A stretch of DNA of 19,610 nt from assembly GCA_004556395.1 (NCBI GenBank), contig SFHK01000042.1, positions 1 to 19,610 of the forward strand, in the 5' to 3' direction. A program made the position numbers and the translations under genes. Source of the stretch: Clostridiales bacterium. Its GTDB lineage: Bacteria > Bacillota > Clostridia > Christensenellales > Aristaeellaceae. Positions within the stretch are counted from its first letter, which is position 1. Every line of letters begins with the position of its first letter. A model generated the notes under the pieces. That model did no database searches. It saw nothing but the letters and a program-made list of their open reading frames with translations, and was not told the DNA's origin. Shown here one piece after another: positions 12,182 through 19,485 of this stretch.

Positions 12182-12260
12182 TTGACACAGTTTTCCCGCA
12201 TACTCTTAACTTATCCATTTCGCTTTTCCTCTTCTGTTTTCGCACGGAATCGTGTATAAT
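12182..12260 (+). promoter_or_regulatory. Promoter region of the VanW-RidA-DegV-DUF1846 operon
   Basis: Two candidates. An exact TATAAT at 12255-12260 lies 21 bases before the ATG, with only a weak -35 at the right spacing (TTCTGT, 12232-12237). Further upstream, TTGACA (12182-12187) has TTAACT (12206-12211) 18 bases away. The 12082-12281 interval is AT-rich compared with its surroundings and holds nothing else that I can see. Confidence 0.55.
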
Positions 12261-12281
12261 GCTCAATATGGAGGAGAATAT

Positions 12282-13751
12282 ATGTCACAGATGAGAAGGC
12301 AGCGCCCTCAAACTCCATACCGCCAACCACAGCGTCCGACGCGCAGACCGGCGCAGCCCGTGCGCAGGCGCGCGCCCTCCGGCATGTCGAAGCTGTTCGG
12401 CAATCCGCTTTTTGCCGTCGCGCTGATTATTGCCGTTGTAGTGATTTTTGTGCTCGTGCGCCGCGGAGGCGGGACGAGCGACCGCTATTACTGCGAGGGC
12501 GTATATATCAACGACGTGGATATGTCCGTGTACACGCGCGAGGAGGGCGAATCGATGCTCAGGGAATATGCCCGAAACCTGACCGACCGCCAGTATACGC
12601 TGACCTACGAAGGCCGCACATGGTCGTTCACGCCCAAGCAGGTCGGCGCGAAGATCAACGCCGACACGGTACTTGAGAAGGCGTGGAACCTCGGTCATAC
12701 CGGCAGCAGCAGCACCCGCAGCAACACGATGCTTTCCCTGCGCTATTCGCCGCAGAAGCTGTATACCGAATACACCTACAGCGAGGAAAAGCTGGACGCG
12801 TATATCGAGAGCATCGCTTCGGAGCTGTACATCGCGCCGGTGGACGCGGACGTGGTGATCACCGCGACCAAGCCGGTAGTGCTTTCGGATTCGCAGGACG
12901 GCCGGGAGCTTGATTCGGGGGTGCTGAAGCAGACGCTGGTCAACGCCATTCTGTACGGCGGGGATGAAACGATTCCGCTGCCCGTGAAGGTCAAGCACGC
13001 GTCGGTTTCCTCGTCCAACGCCGAGGACGGCCTGCAGCTGATCGTAACCTATTCCACCAGCATGGAGGGAAGCGCCTCCAACCGCCGCAACAATGTGCGG
13101 CTGGCGCTGAGCAATTTCAACGGCTTCGCCGTGAAGCCGGGGGAAACGGTGTCCTTTAACGAGGTGGTCGGCTCGCGCACCGAGCTGAACGGCTATTTGA
13201 CAGCGACCGTCTACTATGGCGCGTCCGTTACCACCGGCATCGGCGGCGGCGTGTGTCAGGCCTCGAGCACGCTGTATCCGCCGCTTCTGAAGGCGGGCAT
13301 GACGATTGTGGAGCGGCACAATCACACCATGGTCGTCGCCTATTGCGAAGCGAGCATGGACGCAACCGTCAGCGAGGATGCCGCCGACGATTTCGTGTTC
13401 TGCAACGACACGGATTACACCATTTACATCTACACCTCCGTCACCAGCGAGGCGGCGACGGTGATGATCTATGGCAGGCGGCCGGACTACCGCATCGAGC
13501 TGGTATCCACCATCCTGCAGAACGACATCAAAAACACCGCCGTCACCTATGTGAAGGACGAAAGCGGCAAATACGCCTACTATACCGACGAGTACAAGCT
13601 CAAGAAGGAAGGCAAGCTGGGTCGCCGCAGCAAGCTGGAACGCGTGTTCTACGACTGGAACACGGGCGAAGAGGTCAAGCGCGAGCTCGTATCCGAGGAC
13701 TACTACAGCGGTGAACGCGACACCTACTGGGTCGGCGTTCACAAGCCCTGA
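12282..13751 (+). CDS. VanW family membrane-anchored protein
   Basis: A 489-residue protein. Residues 1-41 are a Pro/Arg/Gln-rich cytoplasmic tail; one membrane anchor spans about 42-59 (PLFAVALIIAVVVIFVLV). Outside the membrane come a PG_binding_4-like region (about 70-250: EGVYINDVDMSVYTREEGES, WSFTPKQVGAKINAD) and the VanW domain (about 265-385) with the signature VKPGETVSFNEVVG, GIGGGVCQASSTLY and IVERHNHTMVV. The C-terminus (about 430-489; GEEVKRELVSEDYY) resembles a short G5 module. VanW's biochemical role is not settled; it occurs with vancomycin-resistance and envelope genes, but no van genes are here. ATG 12282 has GGAGGAG six bases upstream; the GTG at 12252 would start before the transcript. 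It heads the operon with ridA, degV and DUF1846. Confidence 0.9.
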   Translation: MSQMRRQRPQTPYRQPQRPTRRPAQPVRRRAPSGMSKLFGNPLFAVALIIAVVVIFVLVRRGGGTSDRYYCEGVYINDVDMSVYTREEGESMLREYARNLTDRQYTLTYEGRTWSFTPKQVGAKINADTVLEKAWNLGHTGSSSTRSNTMLSLRYSPQKLYTEYTYSEEKLDAYIESIASELYIAPVDADVVITATKPVVLSDSQDGRELDSGVLKQTLVNAILYGGDETIPLPVKVKHASVSSSNAEDGLQLIVTYSTSMEGSASNRRNNVRLALSNFNGFAVKPGETVSFNEVVGSRTELNGYLTATVYYGASVTTGIGGGVCQASSTLYPPLLKAGMTIVERHNHTMVVAYCEASMDATVSEDAADDFVFCNDTDYTIYIYTSVTSEAATVMIYGRRPDYRIELVSTILQNDIKNTAVTYVKDESGKYAYYTDEYKLKKEGKLGRRSKLERVFYDWNTGEEVKRELVSEDYYSGERDTYWVGVHKP

Positions 13752-13774
13752 TTCAGAAAGGAAGTACGTCAGCC

Positions 13775-14158
13775 ATGAAGGAATGCTTCAATACCCGCAA
13801 GGGTCCCGCCGCGGTGGGCCCGTATTCCACCTGCGTGACCGTCGGAGACACCGTGTACGTGTCCGGCACGATTCCGCTGGTACCCGAAACCGGCGCGCTC
13901 GCCGAGGGCGGCGTCGAGGAACAGACCGTGCAGGTGCTTAAAAACCTTCAGATGATTCTGGGCGAACTGGGTCTGACGATGAACAGCGTCGTCAAGACGA
14001 CGGTATATCTGACCAATCTGGACGATTTTGGCCGCGTCAATACGCTGTACGACGGCTATTTCGCGCCGAACTACCCCGCGCGCGTGTGCTGCGAGGTTTC
14101 CCGCCTGCCGAAGGGCGCGCAGATCGAAATCGAAGCCATCGCCGTCAAAAACGCGTAA
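13775..14158 (+). CDS. ridA: RidA (YjgF/YER057c/UK114) family enamine/imine deaminase
   Basis: A 127-residue protein of standard length for the family. RidA hydrolyses reactive 2-aminoacrylate and related enamines/imines made by PLP enzymes, and so protects other PLP enzymes. Visible signatures: GPAAVGPYSTCVTVGDTVYVSG at the N-terminus, VVKTTVYLTNLDDFGRVN, and YPARVCCEVSRLPKGAQIEIEAIA. R103 and E118 are two positions below the E. coli-type R105/E120 substrate-binding pair, consistent with a functional RidA. ATG 13775 has AAGGAAG about 10 bases upstream. It lies 23 bases after the VanW gene and 18 bases before degV, with no promoter or terminator between them. Confidence 0.94.
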   Translation: MKECFNTRKGPAAVGPYSTCVTVGDTVYVSGTIPLVPETGALAEGGVEEQTVQVLKNLQMILGELGLTMNSVVKTTVYLTNLDDFGRVNTLYDGYFAPNYPARVCCEVSRLPKGAQIEIEAIAVKNA

Positions 14159-14176
14159 AAGAAAGAGGAAACAAGT

Positions 14177-15022
14177 ATGGGAAAAGTCATCGTAACCTGT
14201 GATTCCACCTGCGATCTCACGCCGGAGCTTTATCAGAAATACGACATTCACGTCGCGCCGCTGTACATCCGCGTTGGCGATGGCGAATACAGGGACGGCG
14301 TCACCATCGACACCGAGACCCTGTTTCAGAAGGTGCAGGAGACGGGCGAGCTGCCCAAGACCGCCGCGGTTTCCGTGGACGATTATGTGAACCTGTGGAA
14401 GCCGTTTGTGGAGCAGGGCTGCGAGGTCGTGCACATCAACATTTCCAGCCATTTTTCCGCCTGCTATCAGAACGCCTGCGCGGCGGCTGAGGAGCTGGGG
14501 CATGTGTATCCGGTCGACAGCCTGAACCTGTCCTCCGGCTCCGGCCATCTGGCCATCGAAGCGGCGCTGCTGGCGCAGGAAGGCAGGAGCGGCGCGGAAA
14601 TTCAGGCGATTCTGGACGAGAAGAAGCAACGCCTGAACGTCTCCTTCGTGCTGGACACGATGGAGTATCTGGCCAAGGGCGGCCGCTGCTCCTCCGTCGT
14701 CGCTTTCGCCGCCGGGCTTTTGAAGCTGCGCCTGTGCATTGAGGTGAAGGACGGCAAGATGGACGTGCACAGGAAGTATCGCGGCAAGATGAACGCCGTG
14801 CTGTGCGAATACGTGCGCGAGCGCCTGAAGGAGGTCTCCGACGTGGAGCTGGATCGCATCTTCATCACCGCATCCAGCGCGTCGGACGAAACGGTGGAAG
14901 CCGTGCGTAAGACCATTCTGGAATGCTATCCCTTCAAGGAAATTCTTTTCACCACCGCCGGCTGCACCGTGGCCAGCCACTGCGGCCCCGGCTGCCTTGG
15001 CATTCTGTTCTTCACCAAATAA
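14177..15022 (+). CDS. DegV family fatty-acid-binding protein (second copy)
   Basis: A 281-residue DegV/FakB-type protein that would bind a fatty acid for phosphorylation by a FakA kinase. Motifs: VTCDSTCDLTPELYQKYDI; HINISSHFSACYQNA, replacing the usual SSGLSGTYQSA; MEYLAKGGRCSS, LLKLRLCIEVKDGKM; and VASHCGPGCLGILFF. It differs markedly from the copy at 10253: the serine motif has HF in place of G(L/I)SG. The two probably bind different lipids (inference). ATG 14177 has AAAGAGG about 10 bases upstream. It lies between ridA and DUF1846. Confidence 0.92.
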   Translation: MGKVIVTCDSTCDLTPELYQKYDIHVAPLYIRVGDGEYRDGVTIDTETLFQKVQETGELPKTAAVSVDDYVNLWKPFVEQGCEVVHINISSHFSACYQNACAAAEELGHVYPVDSLNLSSGSGHLAIEAALLAQEGRSGAEIQAILDEKKQRLNVSFVLDTMEYLAKGGRCSSVVAFAAGLLKLRLCIEVKDGKMDVHRKYRGKMNAVLCEYVRERLKEVSDVELDRIFITASSASDETVEAVRKTILECYPFKEILFTTAGCTVASHCGPGCLGILFFTK

Positions 15023-15056
15023 TTCCGGCGAGAAGCCTTGAAACGGAGAGATGCCC

Positions 15057-16541
15057 ATGTCCCGCATCGGTTTTGACAACGACAAGTATATCGAGCTTCA
15101 GTCCGAACGCATCCGCAGGCGCATTGCCGAGTTCGGCGGGAAGCTGTATCTCGAGTTCGGCGGAAAGCTGTTTGACGACTATCACGCCTCGCGCGTGCTT
15201 CCCGGCTTCGCGCCGGACAGCAAGATGCGCATGCTGCGCTCCTTTGGCAGTCAGGTGGAAATCATCATCGTCATCAACGCGAACGACATTGAAAAGAACA
15301 AGCGCCGCGGAGACTTGGGCATCTCCTACGACGACGATGTGCTGCGCCTGACGGACGCGTTCCACGGCGCGGGTCTGTACGTCGGCAGCGTGGTCATCAC
15401 GCAGTACGCCGGCCAGCCGGGCGCGGATCGCTTCCGCAGAAAGCTGTCGTCGCTGGGCATTCGCTGTTATCGCCATTATCCCATCGCGGGCTATCCCTCC
15501 GACGTGAAAAATATCGTGTGCGAAGACGGCTACGGCCGCAACGACTATATCGAAACCACGCGCCCGCTGGTGGTCGTGACCGCGCCGGGTCCCGGCAGCG
15601 GGAAAATGGCCACCTGCCTGAGCCAGCTTTACCACGACTATCACCGCGGCATTGCTTCCGGCTACGCCAAGTTTGAAACCTTCCCCGTCTGGAACCTGCC
15701 GCTGAAGCACCCGGTGAACCTCGCCTACGAGGCCGCCACCGCCGATCTGAACGACGTGAACATGATCGACCCGTACCATCTGGAGGCCTACGGCCAGACG
15801 ACGGTCAATTACAATCGCGACGTTGAAATCTTCCCGGTGCTGAACGCCACGTTCGAAATGATACAGGGGAATTCGCCCTATAAGTCTCCCACCGACATGG
15901 GTGTGAATATGGCGGGCTTCTGCATTGTGGACGACGAGGCCTGCTGCGAAGCGTCCAAGCTCGAGATTCTGCGCCGCTATTATGACGCGCAGGTAGCGCT
16001 GAAAAAGGGCGGCGGCGATACGGACGTCGTGCGCAAGCTGGAGCTGATCATGAAGCAGGCGGGCATCACGTCCGAGATCAACCCGGCCATCGGCGCGGCG
16101 CTCCTGAAGGAAAAGCTGACCGGCGCGCCTGCTGCCGCCATGACGCTGCCGGACGGCCGCGTGATTACCGGCAAGACCAGCTCGCTGCTCGGCGCGTCCG
16201 CCGCGCTGATGCTGAACGCGCTCAAGGCGCTGGCCGGAATCGATAAGGAGGTCGACCTGATCTCCCCGACGGTAATTGAGCCGATTACCAAGCTGAAAAC
16301 GCAGAACCTCGGCCACCATAACCCGCGCCTGCACTCCGACGAGATGCTCGTTGCGCTGTGCGTGAGCGCCGTGTCCGACCCCAATGCCGCGCTCGCCCAG
16401 AAGCAGCTGGAAAAGCTGCGCGGCCTGAACGCGCACTTCTCCGTGATTCCGTCCGCGGTGGACGAAAAAATCTATAAGCGGCTGGGCGTGAACGTAAGCT
16501 GCGAGCCGGTCTACGAGGTCAGTAAGCTCTATCACAAATAA
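15057..16541 (+). CDS. DUF1846 (UPF0371) family protein
   Basis: A 494-residue cytoplasmic protein, full length for this uncharacterised family. Recognised by GFDNDKYIELQSERIRRRI, YLEFGGKLFDDYHASRVLPGF, TAPGPGSGKMATCLSQLYHDY, KFETFPVWNLPLKHPVN, YNRDVEIFPVL, SPTDMGVNMAG and TQNLGHHNPRLHSDE. The segment G178-P-G-S-G-K183 looks like a P-loop, but a nucleotide-binding role is not proven. ATG 15057 is preferred over ATG 15051 because GGAGAG at 15045-15050 touches the first ATG and is 6 bases from the second. It is the last gene before a strong terminator in the VanW-RidA-DegV operon. No biochemical function can be assigned from sequence. Confidence 0.92.
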   Translation: MSRIGFDNDKYIELQSERIRRRIAEFGGKLYLEFGGKLFDDYHASRVLPGFAPDSKMRMLRSFGSQVEIIIVINANDIEKNKRRGDLGISYDDDVLRLTDAFHGAGLYVGSVVITQYAGQPGADRFRRKLSSLGIRCYRHYPIAGYPSDVKNIVCEDGYGRNDYIETTRPLVVVTAPGPGSGKMATCLSQLYHDYHRGIASGYAKFETFPVWNLPLKHPVNLAYEAATADLNDVNMIDPYHLEAYGQTTVNYNRDVEIFPVLNATFEMIQGNSPYKSPTDMGVNMAGFCIVDDEACCEASKLEILRRYYDAQVALKKGGGDTDVVRKLELIMKQAGITSEINPAIGAALLKEKLTGAPAAAMTLPDGRVITGKTSSLLGASAALMLNALKALAGIDKEVDLISPTVIEPITKLKTQNLGHHNPRLHSDEMLVALCVSAVSDPNAALAQKQLEKLRGLNAHFSVIPSAVDEKIYKRLGVNVSCEPVYEVSKLYHK

Positions 16542-16546
16542 CGGAC

Positions 16547-16573
16547 AGGGGAATCCCGCGGGGTTCCCCTTTT
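16547..16573 (+). terminator. Rho-independent terminator of the VanW-DUF1846 operon
   Basis: AGGGGAA pairs with TTCCCCT, with further pairing inside (CCC with GGG), directly followed by TTT. It starts six bases after the DUF1846 stop. Confidence 0.88.
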
Positions 16574-16594
16574 GCGTGAGAAGGTGCAACATAT

Positions 16595-17239
16595 ATGACG
16601 GACAGGGAAAAGACCCTTCTTTTAAACTGCATGCGAGAGAACATTGGCGACGCGACGCATGCGGAGGATCACATTTTCCGCGTCACAAACGCGGCGCGCG
16701 ACATTGCCCGGACGGAGCAGGGCGTGGACGAGGAAGCGCTCTTCTGCGCCTGTCTTCTGCACGACATCGGGCGAAGGGAGCAGATCGAGAATCCTTTCCG
16801 GCCGCACGCCGCCGTCGGCGCGGAGAAGGCGCGGACGTTCCTTGTGGAAAACGGATGGAGCGAAGCGTTTGCTGCGCGCGTGTCGCAGATTATCGCCGCG
16901 CACAGCTCGCGGGAAATGGCTGCGAACGGCGGCCTTGAGGAAAAAATCCTGTTCGACGCCGATAAGCTGGACATGATCGGCAGCGTCGGCCTGTGCCGCT
17001 CGATTGCCTACGCCGTTCAGGCCGGAGAGCCGATTTACGACGCGCGCGACCTCGCTCAGAAGCCCTCGCCCGATGGCGGCACAATGCTGCGCGAGGTGGA
17101 AAATGACCTCGCCTTCGCCTCCGGCGCGTTCTTCACCCGCCGCGCCCAAGCCCTCGCCCAGCCCGCCTTCCACCTGACCTTCGCCTTTCTCGAAAACCTG
17201 CGCGAGACCATGAGCGAACGCGCGGGCGAAGTGGAATAG
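16595..17239 (+). CDS. HD-domain metal-dependent hydrolase (second HD protein)
   Basis: A 214-residue HD-superfamily protein. Metal ligands appear as H26 (HAEDHIFRV), the H56-D57 doublet (CLLHDIGRR) and D121/D123 (FDADKLDMIG), the order expected of the family. H71 and H103 may also take part. It resembles the YedJ-like predicted hydrolases; the substrate is unknown. ATG 16595 has GAGAAGG about 11 bases upstream. It begins just 21 bases after the DUF1846 terminator with no promoter seen, so it may depend on read-through. It is similar in type to the HD protein at 4350 but not a recent duplicate: the first His motif, spacing and C-terminal halves differ. Confidence 0.88.
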   Translation: MTDREKTLLLNCMRENIGDATHAEDHIFRVTNAARDIARTEQGVDEEALFCACLLHDIGRREQIENPFRPHAAVGAEKARTFLVENGWSEAFAARVSQIIAAHSSREMAANGGLEEKILFDADKLDMIGSVGLCRSIAYAVQAGEPIYDARDLAQKPSPDGGTMLREVENDLAFASGAFFTRRAQALAQPAFHLTFAFLENLRETMSERAGEVE

Positions 17240-17282
17240 AAAACGGAGCCGTCTCATTTGCGTGGGAAGAGGCTCCGTTTTT
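17240..17282. terminator. Bidirectional terminator between convergent HD and CapA-like genes
   Basis: An 11-base-pair stem, AAAACGGAGCC (17240-17250) with GGCTCCGTTTT (17271-17281), around a 20-base loop. A T run falls at the 3' side on both strands (TTTTT on plus, TTTTCTATTCC on minus). It ends six bases before the minus-strand stop at 17288. Confidence 0.88.
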
Positions 17283-17287
17283 GAGGG

Positions 17288-18376
17288 TCAGGTTCTATGC
17301 CATGATTTGAAGAGGGTTTGCCAGACGTCGAGGTGGGCTTCGCAGTCGAGGTAGTGGGGGAAGAGCTGGTCGAAGCCGGTGGGATCGGATTCGTCGATGA
17401 AGCCGTTGCGGACGCAGGTCAGGTAGTAGCTTTGCTTATCGGCGGTGCAGAAGGCTTCCCAGAGGCGCAGAGCTTCCTGCTCGTCACAGATGGCGCGGCT
17501 GCGGGCGCGGAAGGCTTCCAGAATGGCGGATTTTTCGTCGCCATGTGCCAGCGTTATACCGGTTTCAGTGGTGACAACGGGAAGATATTCCACGTGCATG
17601 TCGGTTTTGGTCGCAGTGAGCACGCACATCAGGCCACTGTGCCAGTGCGGGTGGTCGATATGGCCGACAAAATTGAAATTGCCCTGTCCGTATAGGATTT
17701 CGCCGCCCTCATACGATTCGCGGGAGCCGATGCAGTGGCTGTGCTGCGTGAGCACGAGGTCGGCGCCGGCGCGGATCATCGCGCGGCACGCCTTGCGCAG
17801 GCGCGGAGAGGGGACCTCGCACTGCTCCTTGCCGCCGTGATACATCACGACGACGCGGTCGCTGTGCGCCCTGGCGTTGCGGATGTCGTCCATGGTGTCA
17901 AAGGGATCGAACGGGTTTGCGCCGAAGCGATTCGGCAGCGCGTAGCTGTATTCGTGCTCGCACACGGCCACGATGGCGACCGTCAGGCCGTCCTTCGTGA
18001 GATACAGCGCGCGGCGGGAATCCTGATCGTTTTCGCCATAGCCGAAGGGCTTGATCCCCGCGTCCACCAGCGCGGAAACGGTATCGCGGAAGCCGGGAAT
18101 GCCGTAGTCCATCGCGTGGTTGTTGCTCAGCCCCAGATGCGTGAAGCCGCATTCGCGCAGCACCTTCGCGTATTCCGGGCGGCCCTTCAGGTGCGGGCCA
18201 CACTTGCGGATACGCTCTTCGCCGTTCGTAAGCGCGCATTCCAGATTGCCAACGGTGAAGTCGCCCGAGCGCAGCACGTCCAGCGCATCACCCATCAGCG
18301 CGTTCAGGTCGCTTGCGTCAAAGGCGGGCACGGTCGCCGCGGTGGGTACGATGTCGCCGCAGAGAATCAGTTTCAT
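17288..18376 (-). CDS. CapA-like metallophosphatase family protein, cytoplasmic form
   Basis: A 362-residue protein with CapA/PgsA-type metallophosphatase motifs: LILCGDIVPT (D8), VGNLECALT (N44, E46), LGLSNNHAMDYG (N86, H87), VVMYHGGKE, LVLTQHSHCIGSRE and ILYGQGNFNFVG. The classic CapA is a membrane-anchored protein of poly-gamma-glutamate or capsule synthesis. This one starts directly at the first beta strand, with no signal peptide or membrane segment. The C-terminal 100 residues look helical and are not recognised. ATG 18376 has AAGGAG 8 bases upstream, inside the preceding gene, and overlaps that gene's stop (ATGA), so it is translationally coupled to the alpha/beta hydrolase. The substrate is unknown. 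No capB or capC is present, so capsule synthesis is unlikely. Confidence 0.85.
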   Translation of the reverse strand: MKLILCGDIVPTAATVPAFDASDLNALMGDALDVLRSGDFTVGNLECALTNGEERIRKCGPHLKGRPEYAKVLRECGFTHLGLSNNHAMDYGIPGFRDTVSALVDAGIKPFGYGENDQDSRRALYLTKDGLTVAIVAVCEHEYSYALPNRFGANPFDPFDTMDDIRNARAHSDRVVVMYHGGKEQCEVPSPRLRKACRAMIRAGADLVLTQHSHCIGSRESYEGGEILYGQGNFNFVGHIDHPHWHSGLMCVLTATKTDMHVEYLPVVTTETGITLAHGDEKSAILEAFRARSRAICDEQEALRLWEAFCTADKQSYYLTCVRNGFIDESDPTGFDQLFPHYLDCEAHLDVWQTLFKSWHRT

Positions 18377-19395
18377 TTTTTTGACTCCTTCCAGCCGGTC
18401 AGGCGGTCGAAGGCTGCCCAGCCCTCTTCGGCATAGAAGCGGTGGCCGCCCTCGCCGATGACCTGACAGATGCGGTTCTGCGCGTTCGCGCGCGCGTAAT
18501 AGCGGTCGCGGGCGATTTCGAATTGTTCCGTGGCCGACCATGCCGGGAAGATGGGATCCTCGCGGCCGGTGACGATGACCAGCGGCCGGGGCGCGACCAG
18601 CCCGCACAGCTCCGCCATGTCGAAATCCTTCATTATGCCGGGAATATAGTTGCACACGCAGTGCTTCTGCGCGCCGATGGAGGGCAGAAAGCCGCAGATG
18701 GCGCACGAGGGCATGGCCGCCGTGATGCGCTCGTTGACCGCCGCCGCGTAGATGGTGGCCGTGCCGCCGCCGGAATTGCCCATCACAGCGATGCGCGTTT
18801 CGTCGATCTGCGGGAAGGCTTCGCACACCGCGTCGATCGCGCGGGATACGTCCCACACGCGCTCGCCGATCAGCGTGCGCCCGAGCAGCAGCGCCTGCAT
18901 GGCGACCTGATGGCAGTCCGGCCCCTTGGGCGTGCCGCCGCATTCGCCGAAGCCGCGCTGTTCAATCGCGAGCGCGGCCTGTCCACGGCGCACGGCCTGA
19001 CGCGCGAAATCGCGGTCGCCGGCAATGCTTTCCGCGTCGCCGGGGTAAACTGGCCGACCGAGGGAAATGTGCATGCCGGTGGAGTGCCCCTGCAGGCAGA
19101 TGATCAGCGGCAGCTTTCCTCCAGAGGAATTGGAGGGAAGCAGAAGGTGACAGGGGACAAACACGTCCTTCTCGCTTTTGAACACGAAGCGCGTTTCGGT
19201 GTAGCCGTCCTCCTCGCGCGTCCACTCGATTCGGGTTTCCGGCGCGACCTTCTCAAGCGGAAGCCCCAGCCGTTCGAGCAGCCGGGCGCGCGCCCGTGTC
19301 TGCCATTCGGGAAGCGTTTCTTTATCGCCGATGCGATACGCAAAGTCGGCGTGTTCCATGCGGCGCAGCATTTCCGTCTGCGGATTGTAGCTCAT
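18373..19395 (-). CDS. Alpha/beta hydrolase (acetyl-xylan-esterase / dienelactone-hydrolase-like)
   Basis: A 340-residue cytoplasmic protein without a signal peptide. The hydrolase fold shows LPLIICLQGHSTG (oxyanion strand, residues 95-107), ALAIEQRGFGECGG, the nucleophile elbow VMGNSGGG with S208, PLVIVTGREDP with D280, and EGGHRF with H318, completing a Ser-Asp-His triad. The N-terminal 85 residues form a helical then beta cap resembling large bacterial esterases of the acetyl-xylan-esterase type. The ester or peptide substrate is not known. ATG 19395 has GGAGGAA about 6 bases upstream. It is the first gene of a two-gene operon and overlaps the CapA-like gene by four bases, which suggests a joint pathway. 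Confidence 0.88.
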   Translation of the reverse strand: MSYNPQTEMLRRMEHADFAYRIGDKETLPEWQTRARARLLERLGLPLEKVAPETRIEWTREEDGYTETRFVFKSEKDVFVPCHLLLPSNSSGGKLPLIICLQGHSTGMHISLGRPVYPGDAESIAGDRDFARQAVRRGQAALAIEQRGFGECGGTPKGPDCHQVAMQALLLGRTLIGERVWDVSRAIDAVCEAFPQIDETRIAVMGNSGGGTATIYAAAVNERITAAMPSCAICGFLPSIGAQKHCVCNYIPGIMKDFDMAELCGLVAPRPLVIVTGREDPIFPAWSATEQFEIARDRYYARANAQNRICQVIGEGGHRFYAEEGWAAFDRLTGWKESKK

Positions 19396-19431
19396 ATGGG
19401 TTCCTCCGATCTGATTGGCGTTGTCAACCGG

Positions 19432-19460
19432 ATTATAGCATATCCGCCCGATGATTGCAA
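19432..19460 (-). promoter_or_regulatory. Promoter of the hydrolase-CapA operon (minus strand)
   Basis: The minus strand reads TTGCAA (19460-19455), a 17-base spacer and TATAAT (19437-19432) with the TG extension (TGCTATAAT). The transcription start is predicted near 19425. A short inverted repeat GTTG-T-CAAC (19420-19428) lies over it and could be an operator, though it is short enough to be chance. Confidence 0.75.
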
Positions 19461-19485
19461 TCCGCTCTGGACACCCCCACGGAAA

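Noticed and set aside
12285..13742. Long minus-strand open frame opposite the VanW gene
   Set aside because: Antisense shadow; VanW signatures and SD on the plus strand explain the region.
12282..13751. VanW gene as evidence of vancomycin resistance
   Set aside because: No vanA/B-type ligase, vanH, vanX or vanRS is present; VanW-domain proteins are common in Clostridia without resistance.
15012..16592. Long minus-strand open frame opposite DUF1846
   Set aside because: Antisense shadow of a gene with clear family motifs; it also crosses the plus-strand terminator.
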